Assembly: GCA_037903355.1 (NCBI GenBank)
Contig: JBAJFE010000018.1
Coordinates: 682,001 to 746,000, forward strand
DNA from: Trichuris trichiura
Taxonomy: Eukaryota; Nematoda; Enoplea; Trichinellida; Trichuridae
Direction: 5' to 3'
Length of the DNA: 64,000 bases
Positions 51,201 through 62,894 of the stretch are shown here, one piece after another. The position numbers and the translations under genes were made by a program. The notes under the pieces are model-generated. The model was not told the DNA's origin. It did not search any database and saw only the letters and a list, made by a program, of their open reading frames with translations. The stretch's first letter is position 1. Every line of letters starts with the position of its first letter.

Positions 51201-51600
51201 TACAGGAGAAAGTAGATATCCTCTTTCGAAATATACTGTTCACTATTGACCGACTTCTCAGTGTTCAGCTCGATATTCACTTACGGTAAAAGCAGCCACT
51301 GCTCCTTGTTTCTCCTAACTTGACGGCCTCCGCTGTTCGCTTTTGGTCATCTGGAAAGACATCTGCTACTTTCATTAGGAAACATCTGTCAATACAATTT
51401 TGACGAGCTGCAGATAGCTGCGCGTAACGCAACTTTCGCCGACTGGATAAAGTGACCTTGCGCCGAGGTCATTTCAAACGAAAAGCACCAGCACGCATGG
51501 TGGCTCATCCCATACTGGCAAGATCAGATTCACGCTGCCAGATTTTCACGACTAGTTAAACAGTACGTTCAATAACAGGAAACGCTAAGTATTGTTGATT
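48212..51600. other. No gene recognised
   Basis: AT-rich; short open frames only. A helix-like minus-strand frame at 50453-50644 has a possible TTTCAG acceptor but no supporting partner or poly(A) signal. Confidence 0.3.
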
Positions 51601-52090
51601 TTTGATTCGCTAAATGGACTCACAAAACTGTTGCACATGTAGGGTATTGGTTATACGAGCGCTTCCAGTTCTTATTGATCCCATACGGGTTCACCATCAG
51701 AAAGAGATAACGACTTTGGGACGATGCAAATGAAGCGGGACAACAGGCCGTCAGTTCGATAGTTGGCTTGAAGTTCCAATCCAGAAGCGTGGTCGATGAC
51801 CGCTGCTCAGCTACTGGTCAATCTTCAGGCTTTTCTTGGTATACATAACAGCTGCCAATCGAAAGTCGACCGACGTCTTTGTTCTCGCCTTCGGTCCTTC
51901 GGGGTTGTTGATCAACATGCGCAGTGCATCTGTTTCCCACTTTGCTGGGCTTCATTTTAGCTACTTTTACGGTACTTCGTTTGGTCAAGGCAACAATCGG
52001 GGCTGCCCATCTTTGGTCAACTTCTTTAATAGCAGTGCGCCAACTGTCATCCAGTTGCAATCGGCTTATTGTGCAGCGCCTCGTTTAGGA
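51600..52090 (-). pseudogene. Decayed Ty3/Gypsy reverse transcriptase fragment
   Basis: The minus-strand frame at 52060-51818 reads EVDQRWAAPIVALTK and, 34 residues after that Trp, a KV..N......VDQQP segment. Order and spacing match the RT start (WATPIV...KV..N...VDQYP) of Gypsy elements. Further along the same strand, around 51728-51610, a SRYL...NPYG..K..R block resembles the next RT region (KYL..NTPYGLY...LP). Stops and frameshifts lie between, so it is inactive. No LTRs were found. Unrelated in age to the intact element at 40.5 kb. Confidence 0.5.
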
Positions 52091-55000
52091 AGTTCACTTT
52101 CGCTAGCATGACCCACGACATCTAGCAGGTGCTGCGGACGCCGTCCCTCGGGTCAAGACACACTTTTACCGGCAACTTCCTCTTTCATTCAAGTATTTCC
52201 AACAGGACCTTGTTCCTTGACAAGCGCGCTAGTTGCTTGTCTCCTATTCTTCATCCTTTTCTTAGCAATTTTTCCAGATTGGACAGCCGTTTCAGTGGTT
52301 GCACAAAACTAGCAGATTGGACAAGCTCTTATCGCTCACGAGAGGCCGTTAACGGCGGTCTGATATCACCCTTCTGCAGGCAACGCTCCACTAGCGAGCG
52401 GCATCGTATAATCGCCCATCCAGAAGCAGCTCTGCTGGTCCTTTCGCTTCTCGAAGGTTGTCAGCCATCAACAGCACCCTTTTTTCCTATGCCAAACGAA
52501 GGAGACAGCTCGGTAGGCATATTTTCAGCGTCAATGCATCTTTCCTCTAGCCAGCTTCTTTTTCGTTCTTTCTAATAAGCAAAATTTTAAGGTTCCTTTG
52601 TTAAACGAGTTTTTTTTTCAATGAAGACCATTTGATCCCTCGCAAGCTTTGCACCTAGCGAAATTCTGCTTTTAGTCGTGTTATTATAATTTCAAACCTG
52701 TTACTACCAACAGGGCAAGCCTTCATGTAGCTAGCCGCGTTTGGCTGATCTAACAAGTTGGCTATTAAAACTAGATCAGATAACTTCTCTTTGGCCTGTT
52801 AAGAACTCATACTGATATGCAGCCGTAAGCATCCTTATCTCTGAGCAACCTTCGCACCTAATCTGAAGCAAAGCTGGTTACATCGCCTGCGAAGGGCCGC
52901 GTTCCGTGATTTTGTGAAGGTCAAATTGATTTGCTTGAAAAACTGAAGTTCTTCGCGCTTTTTAGACTACGTCACTGGTTGATCAAAGTAGGAAAATAAG
53001 TAATTATTAGGACTAACGCTGGCTCTCATAGCTGACGCTTCTGTTTCCCTCACTTCGACCATTTCTCTCTCCTTAAGTCACTTATCCACTAAATGCTTAA
53101 CAACCAAGGCGTTTGTACGTTCCCTTAATAACGTAGATTTCCTTTAAACCGCTTTCTTTGGTCTGCATAAGCAAGCATCCGCGCCTAAGGTAAGTCGGGA
53201 CGAACCTCCGCCAAGCCGAAAGTTCATCCCAGCTTAAGAGCATCGGTGCCTCGTCATTGGGGCTGCGCGGGGTAGACAAAAACTACTTTTCTGACTTTTT
53301 CCAACTTGGTCGACTATTGCGCAGAGATATTGAAGCATGGCAAGTCGAAATAAGATAAATTTCTCTTCAGCGATGAAGAGACCCGCCGTTGCAAAGCTAT
53401 GAAAGATTACCGTTAGAGGAGTTTACCACGGTGTAGCATATTCCCCTTCTTTGAATGCCGATTCTTCCATTGCCCGCTCGCAAAATAGGGTTTAATAAAT
53501 AGGCAGCTGGAAAAGTTATCCCCGCGTAAGCTTTGCGGGCACATCAGCCATAGCTCCCTTATACTGCTAAAGAATGGACTCCCATATCATTGAAGATATT
53601 AGGAAGTAGCGTGCTTAAATGCCTCAGGCGAGCTGTGATGGGAAGTGCGTAAAAAAGCAATAACACCGCTTTACAACATACGCCGAATATGCCACAACGA
53701 AACGAGTAGACTTCTTTTTTTCCGATATCATAGGAATGTGGGTTCCGACTGAAGTCTCAACTTTAAAGCGCGCAAACTTTCGCAGATAAGCATTCGGAGA
53801 ACGAATGCAACTGAGACTAAAGACAACTACCCTTCTTCTATCCGTGTTCATCGCATTCCTCTATATTACAGTAAATAGGAAGAAATACTGCTCTGCGTTT
53901 GTGTAGGAACAATGGAATGACTTGGCGCGGGCTGCTTCGGCTCTCTCCATTTCGTTTTCCTTTAGTTTATCTTGCGCGTTTTCGATAAGGAAATCCGTAA
54001 GACATGTGCAACCAGTCTGCCCTTGGGCTTCATACAAGCGCTGGAGAGCGCCGGAGCGCGCGCGCTCGGGCGCTCTCCAGCGCTCTGTTCAGCTTACCGC
54101 TAAGTGAAAGCCGGACTTCGCAAACAGAAATAGTTCATCTTCGTCTTTGAGGTGGTAACAATTTCGTTCCTTACTAGGAGGCTGAAGGCAAACTGTTGTG
54201 CTTGGTTTCTTCCAGCTAGCGAAGCTTCCCAATAGGCAGACTGTGCAAACACAGCTCGCCAACTTCTTACTTAGCAGCCTAATGGCTCTGATAAGTTTCT
54301 AATAAGCATCCCATGGCGGCAGTGACTTCCGCGAATCTCGTCGCAACCGAACGTACGTTCGCAGATTTAACGCAATGTAGGTAGGTAAGCAATCTTTTTA
54401 ACGCTCTCTGAGGTTAAAGGGTTATGTAATGGCGAGTAAGAAATCATCGAACGACTAGGCAGTAGGGCATGCGTACCTCCGCGCTGAAGAGTTCAATCGC
54501 TGTACAAAGTGCAAATTTTGAAGTTCGTTTGATTAAAGGAAGATAAGTGACCAACAACTGTCGTCACAGAAGGCGCTTTGCCAAGTGCTGTTTATAATAA
54601 ACTTTATTTCAACACTGTCGATTGTGGGCGGCCAGAAAACAAGGGGACATAGCGGAAGTCGAGGATTGTCTACCTCATTCCTGTATGATGCTCCTTTTTC
54701 TTACTTGCAAAGGTTGAAGCGTCAGAGTCACTTAGTCGGACGAAAGTTGAGTTCAGCCAATTCCGAAGGGGCATCGTACAGGAACTAATGGCAACTTAAA
54801 TTGATTTTTTAGAGGAAAACAGAAGTGCTTCTCAACTTTGGTTTGTTGCGATGGTTCAATGAGGTCTCAAAAGACGGGGGTTGTCCTTCAAGTGAGGACA
54901 TCTTGAAAAGAACCAATGGTTTCGCTTGAACAGTTAGGAGCGTGCCAGCCTTTCAGGTCATCGACCGCTTTGAGACCAATTAATGTGGTCGGTCAAAGAT

Positions 55001-58000
55001 GACCGTCCATCTGCTCCATTGTGCCGGCGACCCGACAGACTTCGAAGCCATGGCCATAGCGGACAGAATTCATTCGTTAACTTACATCTGTTCTTTTTCT
55101 TCTTCCTCTACTTCTTCCCCTAATGCCAATCGAATGGCATTCGTCCCCTTCGCCATCCGCTGCAATGGCAACTTTTCAATAATCAAGGCGAATATGCTAA
55201 ATGACGCCGAAGAGCGACTAAGTTTTGCGAAATTGTCGAGCGCTCTTTGGAAACGAGCCTTCAGCGACTCTTCTTCCGGCAACGCGCAGAGGAAGGACTT
55301 GGACATCGTCGCTCCCGCCGCGCCAGCTGCTAGTTGACGTTTAGTCGTTCAAGTTTGCCTTTCAGCTTCGGCAGGTGTGCGACTTTAGCTTTCATTTTCT
55401 GTCTCTGTATTTAAAGTTACTGTCACTTGTAAGCTCCTTTTCGCCAAGGCCGTACGTTCCCCAATAATGGCTTAAGCTAAGCAGCCTCCTCGCTGAGCTA
55501 CTATTTTCCACTTTCATTTCGAGGAAGTGAACTTCGGGTAAGTCGACAGTTACGAAACTTTGCCGACAATGGATTCCCTGTTTTTCTAACGGCCTTCTTC
55601 ATACAGTCTTTTGCCTAAGTCAAGAGATGATCAAGACCAGTTTGAAGCTCATATTTCACGTTTATACGTTATTTTAACGGTTAATGGCTTAAGCGGAAGC
55701 ACTGCTATAGGTGGTTATAAAAGTCTAAGCCTACAAGGTACATCCACTGAGCTACAGTGGATTTTTCGTCAGGATAAGTCCCTCTAGCTACAAGAAGCTG
55801 CGGTCTCCCTTTGGCAGCTCAACTGTTTGACCATTAGGCGTTAAATATGTGTTTTTAAATTTCTCTTCTTTAAAAATTTTAAATTCGATCAAAACCGTTT
55901 GCCGTTGTCACTCCCATGCTACCACTGGTTTGACATGGCGAAAACTTCTCAAACGACCTCTACCGTAAACATTTCTTTTGCTTTATTTTCTTCATTCTTC
56001 CTTTGGTGAGACAACTGCCGCCTGACATTCGCAGCTTTCACCTTTCAAACGAAGTTGTGCATGAGCCGTCACCCTGCTTGCACGGGTAACAGAAGGCTTT
56101 CTTCTAACTGCATAATAGCCTTTGTAAGGCATTCAGTTGAACAGCTAAGAATGGCGTTCAAAAGCGACTTTTCAAATCGAGCAGCTTGCCTTGTGTCCAT
56201 TATTTTGTGTCAGCCGACGCTGTTCGAACTAGGCTACTTTTGAAGTCATCTTTTTCGAAGAAAGGCGAAAACTGAGAGAGTGAATTGCTGCATTAAAGTT
56301 TTGAGCCGTTACGGATCCGCTGGACTCGAGTAGTACGAATATCTCTCTTTGTTATGGGGGATGAAAGAAAACTACAAGAAAAGCAGACAGTTCAGTCCGC
56401 CTGCGCATAGCAATGCAGAAGCGCTGAAATCTTCTGTCAGCTCTGAGCTGGTGGTGGTTTATTGACGACTTCTTGTTTATGCTAAAACTTGTTTGTATTT
56501 TCATTTGGTGATTGAATGTACTCAGCTTAGAGAATGGTCTGCTTAGTAGGGCAACCGAGAGTGGCTGCCGATTACGGAAATCGTTGCTTCGGGTGCCCAT
56601 AGTTCGCATGGACTTTTTCCGAATTAAAAGGTCGGTTCAAAACGTTATGGCGAGAAGTAATCGAAATTTCCCAACAGTGCAGACACCTTGGAATTGCCTG
56701 AAGCTTTTCCGTACTGCCGAAAAAGCTTGCTACACTTTGCCCTTGAAGTACGCAAAGACGTGGCTTTTCTTAGTGCGCTGCCTATCAGCACTAAGTCTTT
56801 GCTTCATGAGGCGAATGAATTGAAAATTATTTATAATGAGGTAGTGCACCTTTCCGTACGCCTCACCGTTTTCTCAGTTGCCAAGAATAGAGCAATGCAT
56901 TAACGGCTGAATAATGCCGGCTTTGTAAAATTTTCGAAAATGCTATCCACGCGTACAGTAGCAGTCAGTTGCGCCTCTAAATGTCAATTTCGAACTTAAT
57001 ATAGCAATATTCATTGGTTGTAAGTTTAGCATGGCAACTTGCGTCTGCCGGAGCGTAGATAGGTCTAGCGGATTTTCCCCAAAAGAGTTGGAAAAGTTTA
57101 GTTCCTTTCGACTTGGGCCAACTAGTCAGGATTGATGGTTTGCTAAAGAGTCCACGTCAATGCTGACCTTTGCTTTAGGCTTAGTTTATAGGTTGCACTT
57201 TTTGAACGTTACGTGGAAGAATAGGTTTTTGGTTGAACTTTCGTGCCTTTTTTCCGGGCCCATTTGCCGGCTACAAAATGGGCTGAAAATAGTCGGCCGT
57301 CGGTGATCGTTTGGAGAAAAGTATTGGCAGTGAGCACCTTAGCCATTTTCGATGATGCGGCGAGTGAATGAGGAAAGTTGCACTTTTTACGGCTGCCACC
57401 TCTATTGATCATGCAGTCGCCGAGGATGGCAAACGAACAAAGCGAACGAATGTCGACTTTGTCAATAATGCCACCGATTCGGCACTCGGTGCTTGCGTCT
57501 CACACTCTGAACGTCCTCGCAATCCCTCATTGTGTGTCTTTCACTGGAGCAGCTTTGCTTGAAGTCTCGCTTTATGATTACAGTTTTGCGGAGCTTACTT
57601 GGCAGCTGTGATCGAGCGCGGCCAGCGCGCTTTGCTTTGCTTACCGTAAGTCAAACACGCAATAGGTGACCGTACTCCGGCATCACGTTAGAGGCGCAGG
57701 TGAGGTCGTTGGAGCAGGTGTGTCACCCTCTGTGTCATCCACTTGGTCTTTTGCCTGCTCCTTAGAAAAGGTGGAACCTTTGGACCAATAAGAATATATG
57801 AAATGTTTTCCCTGCAAGCAGGTGTCCTCCGACGGGACAAGTTTTCTCTACTGCACTTTTCTTGTTTATCCTTCAATCCCCTTTTCGAGTGGCATCGAAG
57901 AGCTTCCCCAATGTTACTACACTGGCATGGATACTAGGCGCCTTCCCTTAAAAAGAGTTGTTGTGGCACTGCCAGCTGCTGCTCTACTTAAACCCCATTG

Positions 58001-58300
58001 GAGGGCATCAACCTTGTCAGTGCAGAGAGGCCTCTGATCCACTTGAGCCCTTTTACGTGATTCTCCTCTACTTCCATTAAGGCTTTCAAGCGTGTTGCGC
58101 TTCCATCGGCAACAGGCGAATGCCATTTAAGCTAAAGAAGGGGGTGATGCACCGTGCTACGTCAGGCTTCCCAGTAGAGGCAAAGTCGGCTGTGGGCCCA
58201 ACGGTGCGGTTTCGATCTTGTTGCAGTAGGCGCTGACGACTTGTACAAATAAGCACTTGCTTTTCTGCGTGGTCGTAACTGAAATTCGTTGTTGTTGCAG
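52091..58300. other. T-rich region upstream of the MYT1-like gene
   Basis: No firm gene. It holds a near-perfect 48-bp palindrome (54037-54084) and a GC-richer segment with long overlapping open frames on both strands (54999-55337). A possible upstream exon lies at 56683-56840, and shorter frames at 57.4-58.1 kb. Its strong T/C bias on the plus strand would fit a long 5' intron of the MYT1-like gene; this is inference. Confidence 0.3.
54037..54084. repeat. 48-bp GC-rich palindrome
   Basis: Two 24-base arms with no spacer (54037-54060 and 54061-54084) are reverse complements except for one G-G mismatch (54053/54068). It is built from GAGAGCGCC/GGCGCTCTC and GCGCGC blocks and is much richer in GC than its surroundings. 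It could extrude as a cruciform or, if transcribed, form a very stable hairpin. Confidence 0.9.
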
Positions 58301-61300
58301 TTTGGCGATTGCAGCAGAGAACTCTGCACGTCAATAGAAGCCGTGCTGGAATCCGTCGAGCAACTCCTCATTTCCGTAGTTGTGAACATCGCAGACGAGA
58401 TGGATAATATCAACGCTGTCCTAAGCAACAGCGAGAGCTGTTCCAACGAGGAAGAAGAAAAAGTTGACGAACAAACGGTTGACTTCAGTGTATCCCCCAT
58501 TGCGGAACCGATGGACCATGAGGAGCTTCATCCGGTCGAGACAGCTTCACCCAAACGACCCAACGACGAACTGGGTGCACACCAAGCGGGCCAACCTGTC
58601 AAAAGGCGTCGCAAACCAGACGGTAAGACTTAAGGCACCTTCTGAATGGTATTTCTCGTCATTGAAGTCATTATCAAATTTTTTCTTCAACCATATAGAG
58701 ATATCTGAATGAGGTTGCTGACCGTGAAAGCTTGACAGAATCATTAGTGAACTACTCAATTCTAACATGACTTTGAAGTCATGGATGGCGGGATGAGGGA
58801 AAAAAGTTGCTGCTTATTTCTTCCCTTCAATTATTAAAAGTAGCCAAGCCCTTCCCTTTCGCTCCAACTGATTAGCCGCCAAGTCTTCCGAAAAGGGAAT
58901 TAGGTTATTTTTTACCTCGTTGAAGAAAAGGGGCCGATCAACTTGGGCTAAACGGGCTTGCTGCGTCAGCAAGCGAAAATGCTGCTTGTCGAGCTGAGAT
59001 AGAATAATCTGTCGGGAATGGATCATGCTTTCTAGTTTTTGCCAATCTTTTTTTGTCCATTTCGGGATGTGTTATTTCTGTCAAAGCACTTTTTGGGAAA
59101 AAATTTCATCCCCGTTCTCGAAAAGCGCGATGACGTGGCCGTTTCACTGGGATTTACGAAGAGAGTTACGCTTTTGCCACCAGAAGCAACTATTGTTTAA
59201 TAGCATCGTTGGGCAAATAGTGTGAAAATGGCGCTGCCTTTCTATTCATCCACTGCCGTTGGAGCGCAATGGCGATTTCACGTCTGTTCCACTCCGTAGA
59301 ACTCGGGATTCAGTTCCCGGCTGTTGAATAAACTTTAAGCAAATTTATCGACCGTCGAAAGCCAAAGGGGAAACAGTAGAGAGTAAAAAAGAAACAATTT
59401 TCTTTGCGTAACTAGCTTAACGGCCTCTTAATCCTTCGTCTGGCAAGCACGAGGCGATGCCCATTTGGAGATACACTTTCTTAAATAGTTGCACTTATGC
59501 CATTCTTAATTATCTAACCGGAAGGCAACTGGCAATATTCCCAACCGACAATATTCTTCCCCCCTTTATTTGCATTGCATTAAGCTGAGAGAATTGAGTT
59601 AACATTGGTGTTCAGAAGGTTAGCCGTTTTAAAGGTTTTAATGTAGAGGCAAAATGTTGGAAAGGATAAAAGAGATCGAGAAAGCATGGCATGTCAGCAA
59701 TATCTAAGACTTCCAAGGAGCAGAGGTGCACTGACTTGCAAACTTAAGCCGACTTCTCATTATCGTGTCATAGCTTCAATATCTTCAGGTATGCCTTTCG
59801 TGGCGGCTTGTCAGTTTACAGAATTATCCATGCCTTACGTCAAGTACTTAAATGTACGGTAAAGCATAGTCATGCAGTAAAGCTTCAAAGAAAAAGAATG
59901 GTTAGCATCCAAACTCAGGCTACTCTTAGCATCAGTTTCAGCGAAATCTGTTAGCGATAAAGGCGATGGTATTCTCTTCATAAGGTGAAGTCGAGCGAGA
60001 TGACTGTTAAAATTCATGGCTAATGGATTGATAAACTGCATCCGTCTGAAAATTCTCATTTTTCATTTTTCCCTGATGTATGGTTAGATTACGTTGACTT
60101 GTTAGCCTGTTAGCAAGTTGGGCGCTAAAGGTTTGGGCATCTAAGATCATCGGAGGGACCCTTGACATCGATGGGTCGGACGCGTTGGGTGCCAGTTGGT
60201 CTGCAGAAAAGCTTGTCGAACCGATGGCACCGTCTTTCCTTCCATCTTTCTTCATTCGATCGAAGGAGCCGAGTAGAATTGAAAAATGAGTTCCTCCAGC
60301 TTACAATTAGCGATCGGTTGAAGAACAAAAACAGTATTACGGGAAATGATAAATGACAAACTGTGAAGACATGGCCTTCGTACTGAAGGCGGTCGTCAGT
60401 GGCGATAAGTAATCACTGCGCACATTTAATTTCAGCCAAGCACATATTCCACATTGTCAATATACCAAGCGAGGGCGACGAGGACGACTTTGGCAACCCC
60501 TATGATAATCCTACCTGCCAGTACGAAGATCTTAATAAGAACGGTTTTTCGGAAGTAGCGGAAGTACAGAAGAACGGCGAGAAGGAAGACGAGCGGCAGT
60601 GGAAGACGCCTGACGTTAACGGCGCAGGTTTAGAAATCGAGAGTCCGCCGCCCCTTTCAAAAACGGACCATGATCAAAATCAGATCGATATTGACTTGAG
60701 AAAGGGAAACAGAAAGTTGCACTCATCCGACGTGTCATCTTCGTCAAGGTCATTAATTTTGCCTCACAAGATGACCATCGATCCAGCAGCGATTGGTGGT
60801 GCTGCTACCTTAGTTGAAAGTCATTTGAAGGAGCACCCAGCTGAGCATGCAGCCTCTGATCAGGTCGTTTGGTCGAAGCGGATGTTCGAAGGCAACGGCT
60901 TCAAAGGTCGGTCTTCCTTTTTTGTGGACAAATCAGATATTGACGTACCAGTTTAGATATCAAGTGCCCCACTCCTGGATGTGACGGCAGCGGCCACTCA
61001 ACCGGCTTGTATACTCACCATAGGAGGTTGGTCGGACTCGCTGCTCTCTCTCTTTGCTAATAGGTTTCGCTGGTGTTGTAGCCTTTCAGGTTGCCCAAGG
61101 AAGGACAAAGCTTCTCCGGAAGGTGAGCTGAATTGGAATTTCAGCAATGGAAATGGAATTTTCTAAGCGCTTCTCCTTTCCAGTGCTTGCATTGCACCAG
61201 GAGGCTATCCTTCGTTGCCCCACCGTTGGTTGTACCGGTAAAGGTCATGTGAACAGCAATCGCCATACGCACAGGAGCGTTTCTGGTTGTCCGCTTGCGG

Positions 61301-62890
61301 CTTTAGAGAAGCAGCAGAGGAAGTTATCAAAAGCATCTGGTCAAAATATCCGCCCCTCTTCCACTGGCTCTGTCAGCCTTAGTAAGCGAATGCGCGTTGT
61401 AACGGAAGATCGTGGATTGCAAGATGGACTACAATTGCAGACGGTTATTCGAACGGTAAATCGCCAAAGGATATCGACCATCTTCGCAGATCCAATTCGT
61501 TGTGGTCAAGCACCTTAAGGAAGGAGGAACTGGTAGGTTGTTCTTAAAACTAGCTGAAGGTCCATATGCTGGACAACAGCAATTTTTAACATTTTCCTTC
61601 ATTCACTATACCTGCGCTTTGCTTTCAGGTTGAGCCTTCACCGGTGATACGTGGGAGCGAAGCTTCATCTCCCGACGTGGCATCCAACCAGGCGGGACAG
61701 CTGAGCCCGTCAGCGGACGGTTGCGATGAGGCCCTCGATTTGAGCGTTGGCTACAAATTGAAAAAAGCCAATTGCCTTTACGAAAGCTACGCTGTTGCTC
61801 AGGATTATTGGGCAGCGCAAAACGGAAATGACAAGGAGGTTGACGATGAAGAGGAAGAAGAGAGAATGAACGAAGAAGTCGTCAGCATAGAACCAATCTC
61901 TGAGTCATCGGCGCTGTCCTTATCAGCAAAAAATGAATCAGAAGAGGAAGCCTGCACTACTGAGGGTGAGCTCGGAAGCGAACAACCAATGGGCCCCCTG
62001 AAGTCGGATGCGCCTGATTTTTTGGCCGAAAGTTTAGTCATGTGTAGCGGAGGCAGCACCTGTGCAACGCCGCAAGGAGTCGAGATGCGGTAAAACCCCG
62101 ATGGCCCAAAGTGGCGTGTCTTCCTTTTCATCCCATCAACTTGCCGAAACTTTAGGTGTCCAACGGAGGGATGCGATGGTTCTGGGCACATAACAGGCAA
62201 CTACTCTTCGCACAGAAGTCTCTCCGGTTGTCCAAGGGCCGGTCGTCCGAAACGTCCCAAAGACGAGACCGAATTGCTCAGGTAGGACTTGTTTAGATGA
62301 GAATGAATTGGGCAAAGCCGTACGGCATTTAAGTGACTGACAACTCTTTGACCCTTTGCCCATTTGTAGACGCTTATTAATATTAATTTTCGAAATGCTA
62401 ACTCTATTATTAATAATAAGTTTTAATATTTTAAACACCTTCATAATATGGAACTACAAGCTGATATCCTAACTCTAGCTGGAGTCTCGCTGTCCGCCGC
62501 GCTACTTGGTTAAAGCGTTGGGCGGTTACGCAGATATAGTCGCTTTCCTAGTGCGACCATAACACTAAGTGAAACGAGCATCTTCCATAAGAGTATAAAT
62601 CAGTTTTCTTGTTCTCTGCGTCGTCATCTATCATCAGTAAATTAAACTCTGTTTTCTGCGCTTGTCAGCTGTGCAAATTCTTTTCAGGTGTCCAGTGCCA
62701 GGCTGCGACGGATCTGGTCACATTACGGGAAAATATTTAACCCACAGAAGGTGCGTTGCTAGCGCACTCTTTCGTTTGGGTTTTGCATTCTTGACGCGCC
62801 TGCTGTTTGTTTCAGCGTTTCTGGATGTCCCTTGCCGACGCGTCGCACCAAAATGCTACTGCAAGCTGCTCAGAAGCGACACGAGAATAG
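58301..62890 (+). CDS. ztf-11-like: MYT1-family C2HC zinc-finger transcription factor, 3' end beyond window
   Basis: Neurogenic transcription repressor family (MYT1/MYT1L/ST18; ZTF-11 in C. elegans). Exons: 58301-58622, 60436-60906, 60957-61026, 61082-61122, 61184-61455, 61629-62089, 62156-62281, 62688-62750, 62816-62890; every phase agrees over 633 codons. Four fingers keep all ligands (C-x4-C-x4-H-x7-H-x5-C) at about residues 268-292, 313-337, 547-571 and 589-613. Finger 1-2 spacing and the GKGHVNSNR motif match human fingers 2-3; fingers 3-4 match human 5-6. ALDLSV at 427-432 is the MYT1-domain DLS motif. An acidic N-terminal region precedes a KRRRK signal. An upstream exon may exist; otherwise ATG 58400 starts it. 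After 62890 either a stop (62892-62894) is read or a GTGAGC donor leads to the expected last finger and coiled coil outside the window. Confidence 0.9.
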
Positions 62891-62894
62891 GTGA

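Noticed and set aside
52129..52575. 148-codon plus-strand open frame
   Set aside because: Low-complexity Ser/Phe/Leu content in a T/C-rich strand, adjacent and antisense to the decayed Gypsy region; no domain.
56836..56843. TGAGGTAG, the let-7 seed sequence
   Set aside because: Only eight bases match; the following bases do not fit let-7 and no hairpin arm was found.
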